Assembly: GCA_030427765.1 (NCBI GenBank)
Contig: JAUICS010000030.1
Location: 1 to 9,279 of the forward strand
From: Alphaproteobacteria bacterium
GTDB lineage: Bacteria; Pseudomonadota; Alphaproteobacteria; Micavibrionales; Micavibrionaceae
Length of the DNA stretch: 9,279 bases
Reading direction: 5' to 3'
Positions 1 to 6,894 of this stretch are shown here, one piece after another (the stretch's first letter is position 1; each line of letters starts with the position of its first letter). A program made the position numbers and the translations under genes. The notes beneath the pieces were generated by a model. It did not search any database. It saw only the letters and a list, made by a program, of their open reading frames with translations, and had not been told where the DNA came from.

Positions 1-158
1 ATGTTGATTCCATCATCGCCGACATCAACGCCATTACAAAAGACGACATCGGTATATTCGCACAAAATTTACGCAAGACCGACCCAACGGTTTGCGCCAT
101 TGGCCCACTGTCAAATCTCGAGAATTATGATAGAATTAAAGAGCGTTTGGCCGCTTAA
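1..158 (+). CDS. M16-family (processing-peptidase-like) zinc protease, C-terminal end only
   Basis: An open frame enters from the left edge (first full codon at base 3) and stops with TAA at 156-158, giving 51 residues. The tail contains IGPLSNLENYDRI followed by KERLAA. This matches the usual ending of alphaproteobacterial M16 peptidases, where a helix is followed by a G-P-hydrophobic turn and a D/Y-x-x-I segment. M16 proteins are HxxEH zinc peptidases related to mitochondrial processing peptidase. That catalytic motif lies upstream, outside the window, so activity cannot be judged here. The call rests on a short terminal similarity recalled from the family. It is strengthened by the RimJ-like acetyltransferase downstream, which I remember as a common neighbour of such peptidases in alphaproteobacteria. 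Confidence 0.6.
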   Translation, partial: VDSIIADINAITKDDIGIFAQNLRKTDPTVCAIGPLSNLENYDRIKERLAA

Positions 159-275
159 ATCATAAATCTAAAACTAGATACAATTTTACTCAAATTTTAT
201 TATATTTTTCCTAAATCTTCACTTTTGTGATGCATACTAAAATAATAAGATGAACATAAATGCGTGTGGGGTTAC
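159..275 (+). promoter_or_regulatory. Very AT-rich intergenic leader upstream of the pilin-FecR gene
   Basis: Bases 159-263 contain only 22 G or C out of 105 (about 21%), far below the flanking coding DNA. This gap separates the M16 gene end from the pilin-FecR gene, so a promoter is expected here. I could not find a -35/-10 pair with acceptable spacing. A short inverted repeat (ATCTA, 4-base loop, TAGAT at 166-179) is too weak to call a terminator. No gene is visible in the gap on either strand. Confidence 0.3.
268..271 (+). promoter_or_regulatory. Ribosome binding site deciding the start of the pilin-FecR gene
   Basis: GGGG lies 4 bases upstream of the ATG at 276. The alternative in-frame start, a GTG at 264, has no purine-rich stretch in front of it and would add only four residues (MWGY). 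This favours the ATG at 276, although the spacing is slightly short. Confidence 0.4.
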
Positions 276-2462
276 ATGCTATATATAAGACGTTTAGTAC
301 AAAAATTCATAAAAAATGATAGGGGCTCTGCGCTTGTCTACACAACCATCGTTGTGTTTTTATCAAGCCTGTTTTTCGGAGCTTTTCTAAAGATTTTCAA
401 CCCTTTAGCGTTTATGGACATCAAACGGGAAACGGTTGAACAGGAAAATCGCCTCGTTGAAATTCAAAAACATCTTTCGCAATTTGTTGAAACAACCGGC
501 GCACTGCCTTGCCCGGCACCGATGGATGCGCTTGAGGGGGATACAGGATACGGATTTTCTGCCGATTGTTCAGCTTCACCTGGCGTTTCGGGTGTAATAA
601 GCACTGACACGGGGACAGGCGGAAAAATTATACGTATTGGCTCAATTCCGACATATACATTAAATATTAAAAACAGTTACATGGGTGATCATGTCGGTAA
701 GAAAATCATTTACGCCGTTACAGAAGACCTTCTAACACCTGCGACATACTCGAATGATGCCGGTGCCATTATCATTAATAATGATGACGGCAGTGAACGT
801 ACGGGAACGGCCTTATACGCCCTCGTAACGACGGGAACAGAATCATACGATAGCTGCGATGTGTCACGCATGGATGGCGAAAATTGTGATCAGGATGCGA
901 CATTCGTTGATGCGGAACTGTCATTAAACTATCAATCGGCAAGTTACTATGACGATAATCTGTTGTATTCCATGAATGAACCGAGTACGGCAAGTGCACA
1001 ATGCGGCTACAAAGGCCTATTATACGCACCGGGCAATGAATTTGCCGACCATAATGATTGTTTAAACGTGACCAGTTATGAAGAATTCCAGAATATTCAG
1101 ATGCAAAATGAACCATCTGTATCCTGCGATCAAAACGGTGCATTTTGTGACGGTCAGTGGATTGACCTGACCACCCTTCAAAAAGGGGATTACATGATTT
1201 ACTGGGATGCATATTTGAATTTCCAGTACCCACAGCCGGATCAATACGCAACGGTTGAATTCCGCGTAGATGATCATACGGAATCGTCGGGAATAATTCC
1301 TATCGACAGTCCGGAATGTAATGTGGTCAGCCAAACACAGTATGAAAAGGGCATGATCGGCCTACAGGTTAATGAGATTTCATCACTGCAAATGCGTATG
1401 CGCCTTTATGGCGGAGATTATGACCCTGCACGCCCCGGCTGTGCGGCCGAATCCACATTTGCATTTGTTGAAATGGGTGATGGGGCGTTACCAAATTCAC
1501 GAAAATCGGCCGGATTCCGCATTATGAAACGTGAAGGCGGCCGTGATTACACTGTTGCATCTGCTTTTTCCGGCACACCTGGCGGCGGTGGAGGTGGCGG
1601 TGGAGGTGGCACACCACCTGAAGAAGATTCAGGAAATAACACCCCTCCTGACAACGTAACCGAAACGGTTGAAGACGTTACTGTAGATGGAGGCACATTT
1701 TCTAACACTAGCGCAAATGAATCTCCTGTTATCCAAGCCGTTGCGCAAGATATCACCGGGGACGTACATGTAATCAGAGATGGGGAAACCGTTTTTCTGG
1801 GTGATGGATTTGCCTTATTACCTGGTGACAAAATCATCACAGGTGATACATCAGGCGTCTCACTTGAATTTACGGATGGCAGTTCATTCTACCTACCCGG
1901 CGGCACAGAATTTGTTATTAACAATTACGAATATGACACGGCAACAAATGATGGTATTGCGGATTTTTCCTTGTTGAAAGGGGCTTTTAACCTCATAAGC
2001 GGAGCTATGAACAAGTCGTCATTCAAGCTTGATACACCAAATGCAACATTAGGAATCCGTGGAACAGAAGTCTTTGGAGTATATGTTCCATCAAATTACA
2101 GATCCAATAACGGAAGTTGGGTTTATCGCGGTTCTTACTTTATACTCTTGGACGGTGAGATTCAGGCGACCAAAACATCATCTCCAAACATGGGATCTTC
2201 AAGCAATACGAATACGCCTTATCATTATTTATATATTAATGATTCAGATGTTTCAGAAAACGGCTATGCCAGCCCATTTGGAACATGGGTGCGACTTATA
2301 AAAAGCATACCAACCACTCAAGCACAAAGAAACTTAATGCAGTCCTTCAAGGTAGCATGCCATAAAACATTAACCAATTTTGGAATAACAACAGCGTTAG
2401 AAACATTATCACAAGCAAACGCTGGCGGTTGCAGGTTTAACAGCAGTGGTTATCCTTATTAA
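276..2462 (+). CDS. Pilin-like secreted protein fused to a FecR domain
   Basis: This encodes 728 residues from the ATG at 276 (732 from a GTG at 264). Residues 1-17 form a basic leader ending in NDRG. A hydrophobic helix follows (about 18-42, SALVYTTIVVFL) and resembles PilX/GspK-like minor pilins. Position +5 is Tyr instead of the usual Glu. Residues 76-417 form a cysteine-rich globular region with LPCPAP, GENCD, WDAYLNFQYPQ and MRLYGG blocks, shared with the next gene. A ten-glycine, proline-flanked linker (436-445) leads to a FecR-type domain (about 486-605), seen in the GDKIITGD, EFTDGSS and TLGIRGTEV (591-599) motifs. A tail of about 120 residues with Cys695 and Cys719 follows. FecR domains are known from iron-signalling anti-sigma regulators and also from many surface proteins. 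No FecI-like sigma gene is nearby, so a structural or adhesive extracytoplasmic role is more likely, by inference. Exact function is unknown. Confidence 0.8.
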   Translation: MLYIRRLVQKFIKNDRGSALVYTTIVVFLSSLFFGAFLKIFNPLAFMDIKRETVEQENRLVEIQKHLSQFVETTGALPCPAPMDALEGDTGYGFSADCSASPGVSGVISTDTGTGGKIIRIGSIPTYTLNIKNSYMGDHVGKKIIYAVTEDLLTPATYSNDAGAIIINNDDGSERTGTALYALVTTGTESYDSCDVSRMDGENCDQDATFVDAELSLNYQSASYYDDNLLYSMNEPSTASAQCGYKGLLYAPGNEFADHNDCLNVTSYEEFQNIQMQNEPSVSCDQNGAFCDGQWIDLTTLQKGDYMIYWDAYLNFQYPQPDQYATVEFRVDDHTESSGIIPIDSPECNVVSQTQYEKGMIGLQVNEISSLQMRMRLYGGDYDPARPGCAAESTFAFVEMGDGALPNSRKSAGFRIMKREGGRDYTVASAFSGTPGGGGGGGGGGTPPEEDSGNNTPPDNVTETVEDVTVDGGTFSNTSANESPVIQAVAQDITGDVHVIRDGETVFLGDGFALLPGDKIITGDTSGVSLEFTDGSSFYLPGGTEFVINNYEYDTATNDGIADFSLLKGAFNLISGAMNKSSFKLDTPNATLGIRGTEVFGVYVPSNYRSNNGSWVYRGSYFILLDGEIQATKTSSPNMGSSSNTNTPYHYLYINDSDVSENGYASPFGTWVRLIKSIPTTQAQRNLMQSFKVACHKTLTNFGITTALETLSQANAGGCRFNSSGYPY
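1584..1610 (+). repeat. 12-bp tandem repeat encoding a polyglycine linker
   Basis: The unit GGCGGTGGAGGT occurs at 1584-1595 and 1596-1607, then restarts as GGC at 1608-1610. Together with the GGC at 1581 it encodes Gly436-Gly445 of the pilin-FecR protein. It sits exactly between the pilin-like region and the FecR module and is followed by TPPEEDSG and TPPDN, typical of a flexible linker. Because the unit is a multiple of three, gain or loss of a copy would change linker length without a frameshift. Confidence 0.75.
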
Positions 2463-2580
2463 TGTGATTATAATAAGCAGGTACGTCAAACAGACTAGCC
2501 ATTAAACGAAATGAAATAAAACCTGCAGTATTTTTGGGTAAATCAAACAATGTACGCTATAAATATGCTGAAATAATGGC

Positions 2581-2609
2581 TTTTCGGGCTGTCGTCTATG
2601 GCTTATAAT
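2581..2609 (+). promoter_or_regulatory. Putative sigma-70-type promoter for the second pilin-like gene
   Basis: A perfect TATAAT lies at 2604-2609. With a 17-base spacer, the -35 position is TTTTCG at 2581-2586, a weak match to TTGACA. Transcription would begin near 2616, about 50 bases before the ATG at 2666. It suggests that the second pilin gene and the acetyltransferase after it can be transcribed separately from the first pilin gene. The rest of the 203-base gap contains a GCAGGT/ACCTGC inverted pair (2477-2482 and 2521-2526) with a long 38-base loop, and no gene. Confidence 0.4.
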
Positions 2610-2665
2610 AGTAATGTTTATCGTTTTTCTAATTAATCCTTAAATTACAACAGATTAAAACATCC

Positions 2666-3934
2666 ATGAATTTTAGAAGTGAAAAAGCGTTTACGCTTAT
2701 TGAAATCGTTGTTGTTGTTTTAATACTTGGCCTTTTAACGGCCATGCTGTTCCGCGTTATGGAACCATTGATGATCAACTTCCACATCGAAAAAACGCGC
2801 AACAATATGGCCACGGTCATTGAGTCCCTTGAAAATTATGTTATGGCCAATGATGCGCTTCCCTGCCCGGCCCGAATTGATGCCATACCAACCGACCCAG
2901 ACTACGGAACGGAAACCGATTGTACTGCCGCCGCAGGGGCTGGTATCATCGAGACAGCCGGACGGGGCGGCAGCATGGTTCGTATCGGGGCAATTCCGGT
3001 TAGGACCATTGACCTACCATATCGATATATTGCCGATGGTTGGAACAGTAAGTTTTTATACGCCGTAACCGTTTCGTTAACGGATGACGCAACATATGAC
3101 AATAACGCCGGCGCAATATATATTCAGGACGCCGCCGGAAACGATGTAACATCCATTGCCGGGAACGTTTTATATACAATCTTAAGCCATGGCTCAAACG
3201 GTGCAGGATCAAGAACGACTGAAGGAACACCAGACAACAACGCATGTTATTTCACCGAATTAGAGGGCGAAAATTGTGACGGAGACGCCACATTCATCTC
3301 GACAACACGGCGTGAGGGCACGCAGCTTTACGACGATGAAATTTTCTATCAATCTTTTATCGGATATTTGAACCAGCCACGATGCGGTAATCGCGGTATG
3401 TTATATGCCCCGTCTCATCCGGAGGCCGATGTTGAAAGCTGCCTGGATCCCGGGTATAAGCGCGAAGAAACACTCGATATTAATGATACATTATCTGTAA
3501 CATGCACATCTGCCATGTCCACATGCTCATCGTCCTGGATAACAATCAAAGGAGCAGGCGACGAGGTCCGCGCCGGAGATTATCTGGTCCACTGGGATGC
3601 CTTTCTTCGCTTTAATTACCCACAACAGTCGCAATATGGAATGGTACAATTCGAGGTTGACGGAGATGTCTACGATTCCCCAAAAATAACATTTGCATCA
3701 AACCTGTGTGACGATGACTCCGCCAGCCCTATTCAGGGGGAAAGCGGCCTTATCGACTTTAGCATCGACACAGACAGTATCATGCGCGTCCGTATAAGCC
3801 TTTATGGCGGTGAGTATCAGGCCAGTAACTGTTCCGGAAATGACCCTGAACTCGAGCTTCTTGAACGCGGGCTGGGCACAGGGTCCACAAAATCAATGAC
3901 TTTTGATTTTTACAGGAAGCCACAAACGTTCTAA
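2666..3934 (+). CDS. Prepilin-type N-terminal methylation domain protein, cysteine-rich minor pilin/pseudopilin
   Basis: This encodes 422 residues. The N-terminus MNFRSEKA|FTLIEIVVV is a class III-type prepilin signal: an 8-residue leader, Phe at +1, Glu at +5, then a hydrophobic helix to about residue 30. The expected cleaving and methylating enzyme is a PilD/GspO-type peptidase, which is not in the window. Residue -1 is Ala instead of the usual Gly, a tolerated minority. At 422 residues it is much longer than a major pilin (about 150), which points to a minor or tip subunit. Its ten cysteines (67, 86, 194, 204, 240, 259, 280, 287, 348, 389) all pair with cysteines in the upstream pilin-FecR protein, so the two genes are paralogues. 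It ends after the shared domain and lacks linker and FecR module. No clear ribosome binding site precedes the ATG; the start is set by the short leader. The acetyltransferase gene follows after 21 bases. Confidence 0.85.
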   Translation: MNFRSEKAFTLIEIVVVVLILGLLTAMLFRVMEPLMINFHIEKTRNNMATVIESLENYVMANDALPCPARIDAIPTDPDYGTETDCTAAAGAGIIETAGRGGSMVRIGAIPVRTIDLPYRYIADGWNSKFLYAVTVSLTDDATYDNNAGAIYIQDAAGNDVTSIAGNVLYTILSHGSNGAGSRTTEGTPDNNACYFTELEGENCDGDATFISTTRREGTQLYDDEIFYQSFIGYLNQPRCGNRGMLYAPSHPEADVESCLDPGYKREETLDINDTLSVTCTSAMSTCSSSWITIKGAGDEVRAGDYLVHWDAFLRFNYPQQSQYGMVQFEVDGDVYDSPKITFASNLCDDDSASPIQGESGLIDFSIDTDSIMRVRISLYGGEYQASNCSGNDPELELLERGLGTGSTKSMTFDFYRKPQTF

Positions 3935-3955
3935 TTCTCTGGACAATATCACATC

Positions 3956-4567
3956 ATGCTGTGGAATCATAAATTTACCCGCTCCCTCCCTGATATCAGG
4001 CTTGATGGATTTCGTATATATTTGCGTCCACCAAAACTAAACGACACCCATGAATGGATAAAAATACGTGAACAAAATCGCGACATGCTTGTCGCGCTCG
4101 AACCAACCTGGCCAAAAAATGCATTAACACCTGCATTTTACAGACGGCGCTTAGAACGCCAGATTCAACAATGGGATATTGATAGGGCATACCCGTTCTT
4201 TGTCTTCACATCAGACAATCAAAAGCTAATCGGTGGCGTGAACATCAATCATGTATGCCGCGGCGCCGCAGATTACGCATCATTGGGATACTGGTTAGAT
4301 AAGGATAAGCATGGGCAAGGATACATGTCCGAAGCCCTGCGTCTTATCAAAACGTTTTCGTTCGAGGACATTAACCTGCACCGACTTCATGCCGCAGTCA
4401 TGCCTCATAATAAACCAAGCATTTCCTTGCTGGAACGATCATCATTCCAAAAAGAAGGGTTTGCCGAAAAATACCTTCAGATCAACGGCGTTTGGGAAGA
4501 CCACATATTATATGGCATGACAAAAGAAAAGTGGGAAGAAGAACAGGATTCGGCGAGAAGGAATTAA
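3956..4567 (+). CDS. GNAT-family N-acetyltransferase, RimJ-like
   Basis: This encodes 203 residues of the GNAT fold, which moves an acetyl group from acetyl-CoA to an amine. The RimJ/RimL branch acetylates N-terminal residues of ribosomal proteins (RimJ acts on S5). Visible marks are RLDGFRIYLRPPKLND near the N-terminus, LIGGVNI (91-97, beta-4), the acetyl-CoA loop HGQGYMSEAL (119-128) and the C-terminal HNKPSISLLERSSFQKEGF block (151-169), which is typical of RimJ/RimL. No signal peptide or membrane segment is present, so it is cytosolic. It starts 21 bases after the second pilin gene and is probably read from the same transcript. That is likely positional, since I remember this family next to M16 peptidases without pilins between them. 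The substrate cannot be read from the sequence; RimJ is used as a family label only. Confidence 0.85.
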   Translation: MLWNHKFTRSLPDIRLDGFRIYLRPPKLNDTHEWIKIREQNRDMLVALEPTWPKNALTPAFYRRRLERQIQQWDIDRAYPFFVFTSDNQKLIGGVNINHVCRGAADYASLGYWLDKDKHGQGYMSEALRLIKTFSFEDINLHRLHAAVMPHNKPSISLLERSSFQKEGFAEKYLQINGVWEDHILYGMTKEKWEEEQDSARRN

Positions 4568-4569
4568 TG

Positions 4570-6351
4570 TTATTCAGCAGCCTGAGCATCTTGTGAAGAA
4601 TCGGCCTGATCGACATGATCTTCTTGTTCTTTAGTCTCTTTTCTGTGAAGCTGCACAATACGCTCTGCCCCTTCGCGGGCCGCGTCTTCATACGGATTCA
4701 AAATAATATCCGCACCAATCGCGTCAAAATCACTTTTTTCTTCCTCTGGCTTATGCGATATAACCGCGATATGACCTGTATACCCCGTCGCCCGTAACGC
4801 CTTGGTCAATGTTCGGCGTGAATCAAGTATCATGGGTCCCGTCATCGCGTGCGGAATACATATAACAACGGTATGCACCTCATGACATGGCAGATGGGCT
4901 GGCAATTCAGGATCGGATACATCGCCGTACAATGTCGCAATTGATTTTTTCTGTGCGTCCTTAATCGCCTCCGGGTCAAAATCTATCGCCAGAACCTTCG
5001 CACCATAATTCTGGAATTCCTTTGCCATTGATGTGCCATAACGGCCAATACCGAATATAAACACATCATATCCATGAATGCGTTGCTCCTCCGGCAATTC
5101 ATCGGTTTTAACAAGCTGCTTACGTTCGAAAACAGACAGCATATTTTCAACAAAATTATAGATGTACGATGCATACACAAGCCCATAAGTAGACAGCGCA
5201 ATCGTGATAAACCCGACTAGGGTAATCAGGTTGGCCTCTGCATTTGTGATAGGACTTGTTGACGCGGCCAGCGCAATAAAAATCATTGAGAACTCACTGA
5301 TTTGCCCCAGCGTCATACCGGTCATAAAACTCGTACGTTTCCGGTAACCAAGCCCGCCCATAATCCCGAGTATAATCAGCGGCTTCATAATCAACACAAA
5401 CGCCGACAATATCAACGCCGTATTCAACTGGGTAAACACCGCTTCTACCGACAATTGCGAACCCAAACCAACAAAGAAAAATACAAGCAGGAAGTCACGT
5501 AGCGGCGCCAATCTGGCCACGATAATTGTACGAAACGGCGTGGATGCCAACGCCATTCCGGCAAGTAAACCACCCAGCTCTTTACTAAGGCCCATCGCAT
5601 GACATACCGCCGCCATCGTCGCCGCCATACCAATTGCAAAAATAACCATTAATTCGGAATATTTTGCCAAACGCCGCGCAACACGATCGGCCAGCAATAA
5701 GACAAAAACACCCACGCAAGCAATGACAATCGCCAATTTAATGATCACATTAACAAAATCATCTATACCAAGCGCAGATATACCGCCACCTGCAGTGACC
5801 GCATCCAATGTAACCATCGCCAAAATAACGACGAGGTCCTGCACGATAAGAATACCGAGCGACATTTTACCGTAGAGCGAGTCAATTTCCCGTTTATCCG
5901 ACAACAATTTGACAATAATAATCGTGCTGGAGAACGATAGCGCAAGCCCCAGAAGAAGAGAGGTAGATAGAGAATACCCCAGTGCCATGCAAACCAACAT
6001 ACTGGCTAAAGTCGTCAACCCGACCTGTGCCAAACCGGCAGTTATGGCCGTCAACCCCAGGCGCCGTATGAGAGATAAATCAAGTTTTAACCCCACCATG
6101 AAGAGCAGCAAGGCAATCCCCAGATTCGCAAGTGTGGAAACCGGCGATTTATCCGAATGTTCGCCAGTTACATTCAACATATCTGGCCCAAGGAAAATGC
6201 CGGCCGCAATGAATGCAATAATAATAGGTTGGCGACACAGAGTCGCACTAAACCCGAGAACACCAGCCACAATCAGAATTGCGGCCAGTTGATAAAACAA
6301 TGACCCGTGCAATGCCGTAGTCAACTGATCAACATTAAACAAAAAATCCAT
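4570..6351 (-). CDS. KefB/KefC-type monovalent cation:proton antiporter (CPA2) with RCK domain
   Basis: This encodes 593 residues of an inner-membrane CPA2 exchanger. About residues 15-400 form the Na+/H+-exchanger domain with roughly a dozen hydrophobic segments. It includes GFSATLCRQPIIIAFIAAG, the LLLFMVGLKLD signature (81-91) and the paired Gln171-Asp172 in LIVQDLV, the QD form typical of Kef-type potassium exchangers. A cytosolic RCK/TrkA-N Rossmann domain follows (about 427-550), with GIGRYG (434-439) and Asp457 at the end of the second strand, suiting NAD(H) binding. The protein ends in an acidic, Gln-rich tail. There is no TrkA-C domain and no KefF/KefG ancillary gene nearby, so glutathione gating of the KefC kind is unproven. 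The gene lies 42 bases downstream of the J-domain gene on the same strand and may be in its operon. Its stop is 2 bases from the stop of the convergent acetyltransferase gene. Ion specificity (K+ versus Na+) is inferred. Confidence 0.88.
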   Translation of the reverse strand: MDFLFNVDQLTTALHGSLFYQLAAILIVAGVLGFSATLCRQPIIIAFIAAGIFLGPDMLNVTGEHSDKSPVSTLANLGIALLLFMVGLKLDLSLIRRLGLTAITAGLAQVGLTTLASMLVCMALGYSLSTSLLLGLALSFSSTIIIVKLLSDKREIDSLYGKMSLGILIVQDLVVILAMVTLDAVTAGGGISALGIDDFVNVIIKLAIVIACVGVFVLLLADRVARRLAKYSELMVIFAIGMAATMAAVCHAMGLSKELGGLLAGMALASTPFRTIIVARLAPLRDFLLVFFFVGLGSQLSVEAVFTQLNTALILSAFVLIMKPLIILGIMGGLGYRKRTSFMTGMTLGQISEFSMIFIALAASTSPITNAEANLITLVGFITIALSTYGLVYASYIYNFVENMLSVFERKQLVKTDELPEEQRIHGYDVFIFGIGRYGTSMAKEFQNYGAKVLAIDFDPEAIKDAQKKSIATLYGDVSDPELPAHLPCHEVHTVVICIPHAMTGPMILDSRRTLTKALRATGYTGHIAVISHKPEEEKSDFDAIGADIILNPYEDAAREGAERIVQLHRKETKEQEDHVDQADSSQDAQAAE

Positions 6352-6393
6352 ACCACTATGATAGAATTTTTCAGACCGTTTAAAAAGGGTGTT

Positions 6394-6867
6394 TTAATCG
6401 TCGAAATGTTTTAGCAGGGTATCACAGGCCTCATTTAACTTTCTGGCCAGCCCTGCCGAACCATCATGGTCCGGATGTATTTTCTGCATCAAACGTTTAT
6501 AGGCGTTTTTAACATCGGTTTTGGTATACCCCTCATCCAATCCCAGAATCTCCCGTGCCTCCTCTTGCCCCATTATGTCTTCATGGGACTTTTGATTAAC
6601 CTGCCCTTCGGCCCGGCCGTCTGTATCTTCCGCATTTTTCTTACGCTTATACGTAAATGGATAGAGTGATAAAATAGCCACAATACCAAGAATAACAGCC
6701 GGTACAACGCGCCCCGTTAACGCCAGAAAAATAAGTGCAACACCAATGATCAGGATAAAGGTATAGCGCAAAACATATTTAATCTGCTGCGGTGATAATT
6801 TTGTAAAAAGATGGTATGCCGCAAACACAGCTGCAATCACACCGAAAACCAGAATCAAATACGGCAT
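6394..6867 (-). CDS. Membrane-anchored J-domain protein (Pam18/Tim14-like)
   Basis: This encodes 157 residues. Three hydrophobic segments (about 2-20, 35-50 and 54-70) anchor the protein, followed by a basic stretch YKRKK and a charged linker. The C-terminal half-size J domain (about 100-155) reads MGQEEAREILGLDEGY, then AYKRLMQKIHPDHDGS, with the Hsp70-stimulating HPD at 131-133. This short C-terminal J domain behind membrane helices is the layout of alphaproteobacterial relatives of mitochondrial Pam18/Tim14. The expected role is to recruit DnaK to the inner membrane; the client is unknown. Asp135 occupies a position where relatives usually have Gly (HPDxGGS). The gene starts 27 bases after mipZ on the same strand, so the two are almost certainly co-transcribed. 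Confidence 0.88.
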   Translation of the reverse strand: MPYLILVFGVIAAVFAAYHLFTKLSPQQIKYVLRYTFILIIGVALIFLALTGRVVPAVILGIVAILSLYPFTYKRKKNAEDTDGRAEGQVNQKSHEDIMGQEEAREILGLDEGYTKTDVKNAYKRLMQKIHPDHDGSAGLARKLNEACDTLLKHFDD

Positions 6868-6876
6868 ACACCAAAA

Positions 6877-6881
6877 TCCTT
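6877..6881 (-). promoter_or_regulatory. Ribosome binding site of the J-domain gene
   Basis: The minus strand reads AAGGA here, 9 bases upstream of the ATG at 6867. It lies within the 27-base gap after the mipZ stop and supports this start and translation within the mipZ operon. Confidence 0.55.
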
Positions 6882-6894
6882 TATGCTAATGAAA

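Noticed and set aside
166..179. Inverted repeat ATCTA-AAAC-TAGAT after the M16 gene as a terminator
   Set aside because: The 5-bp stem is all A/T apart from one C-G pair and is not followed by a continuous T run, so it would be too unstable.
250..288. Short ORF (12 codons from the ATG at 250) as a leader peptide
   Set aside because: It has no ribosome site and no recognisable attenuator structure, and short ORFs are expected by chance in such DNA.
775..1334. Long minus-strand open frames across the first pilin gene
   Set aside because: They lie within a well-supported plus-strand gene, have no recognisable domains, and read as antisense shadows.
2477..2535. GCAGGT / ACCTGC pair plus TTTTT as a terminator of the pilin-FecR gene
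   Set aside because: The 38-base loop is too long for an intrinsic terminator and the T run is separated from the stem.
2634..2665. Repeated TTAA elements upstream of the second pilin gene as a CtrA site
   Set aside because: The spacings between the TTAA words are not the seven bases of the known CtrA motif; the words are common in AT-rich DNA.
5909..6292. 127-codon plus-strand frame across the antiporter gene
   Set aside because: It is antisense to a clear CPA2 membrane domain, and its composition looks like a reversed membrane protein.
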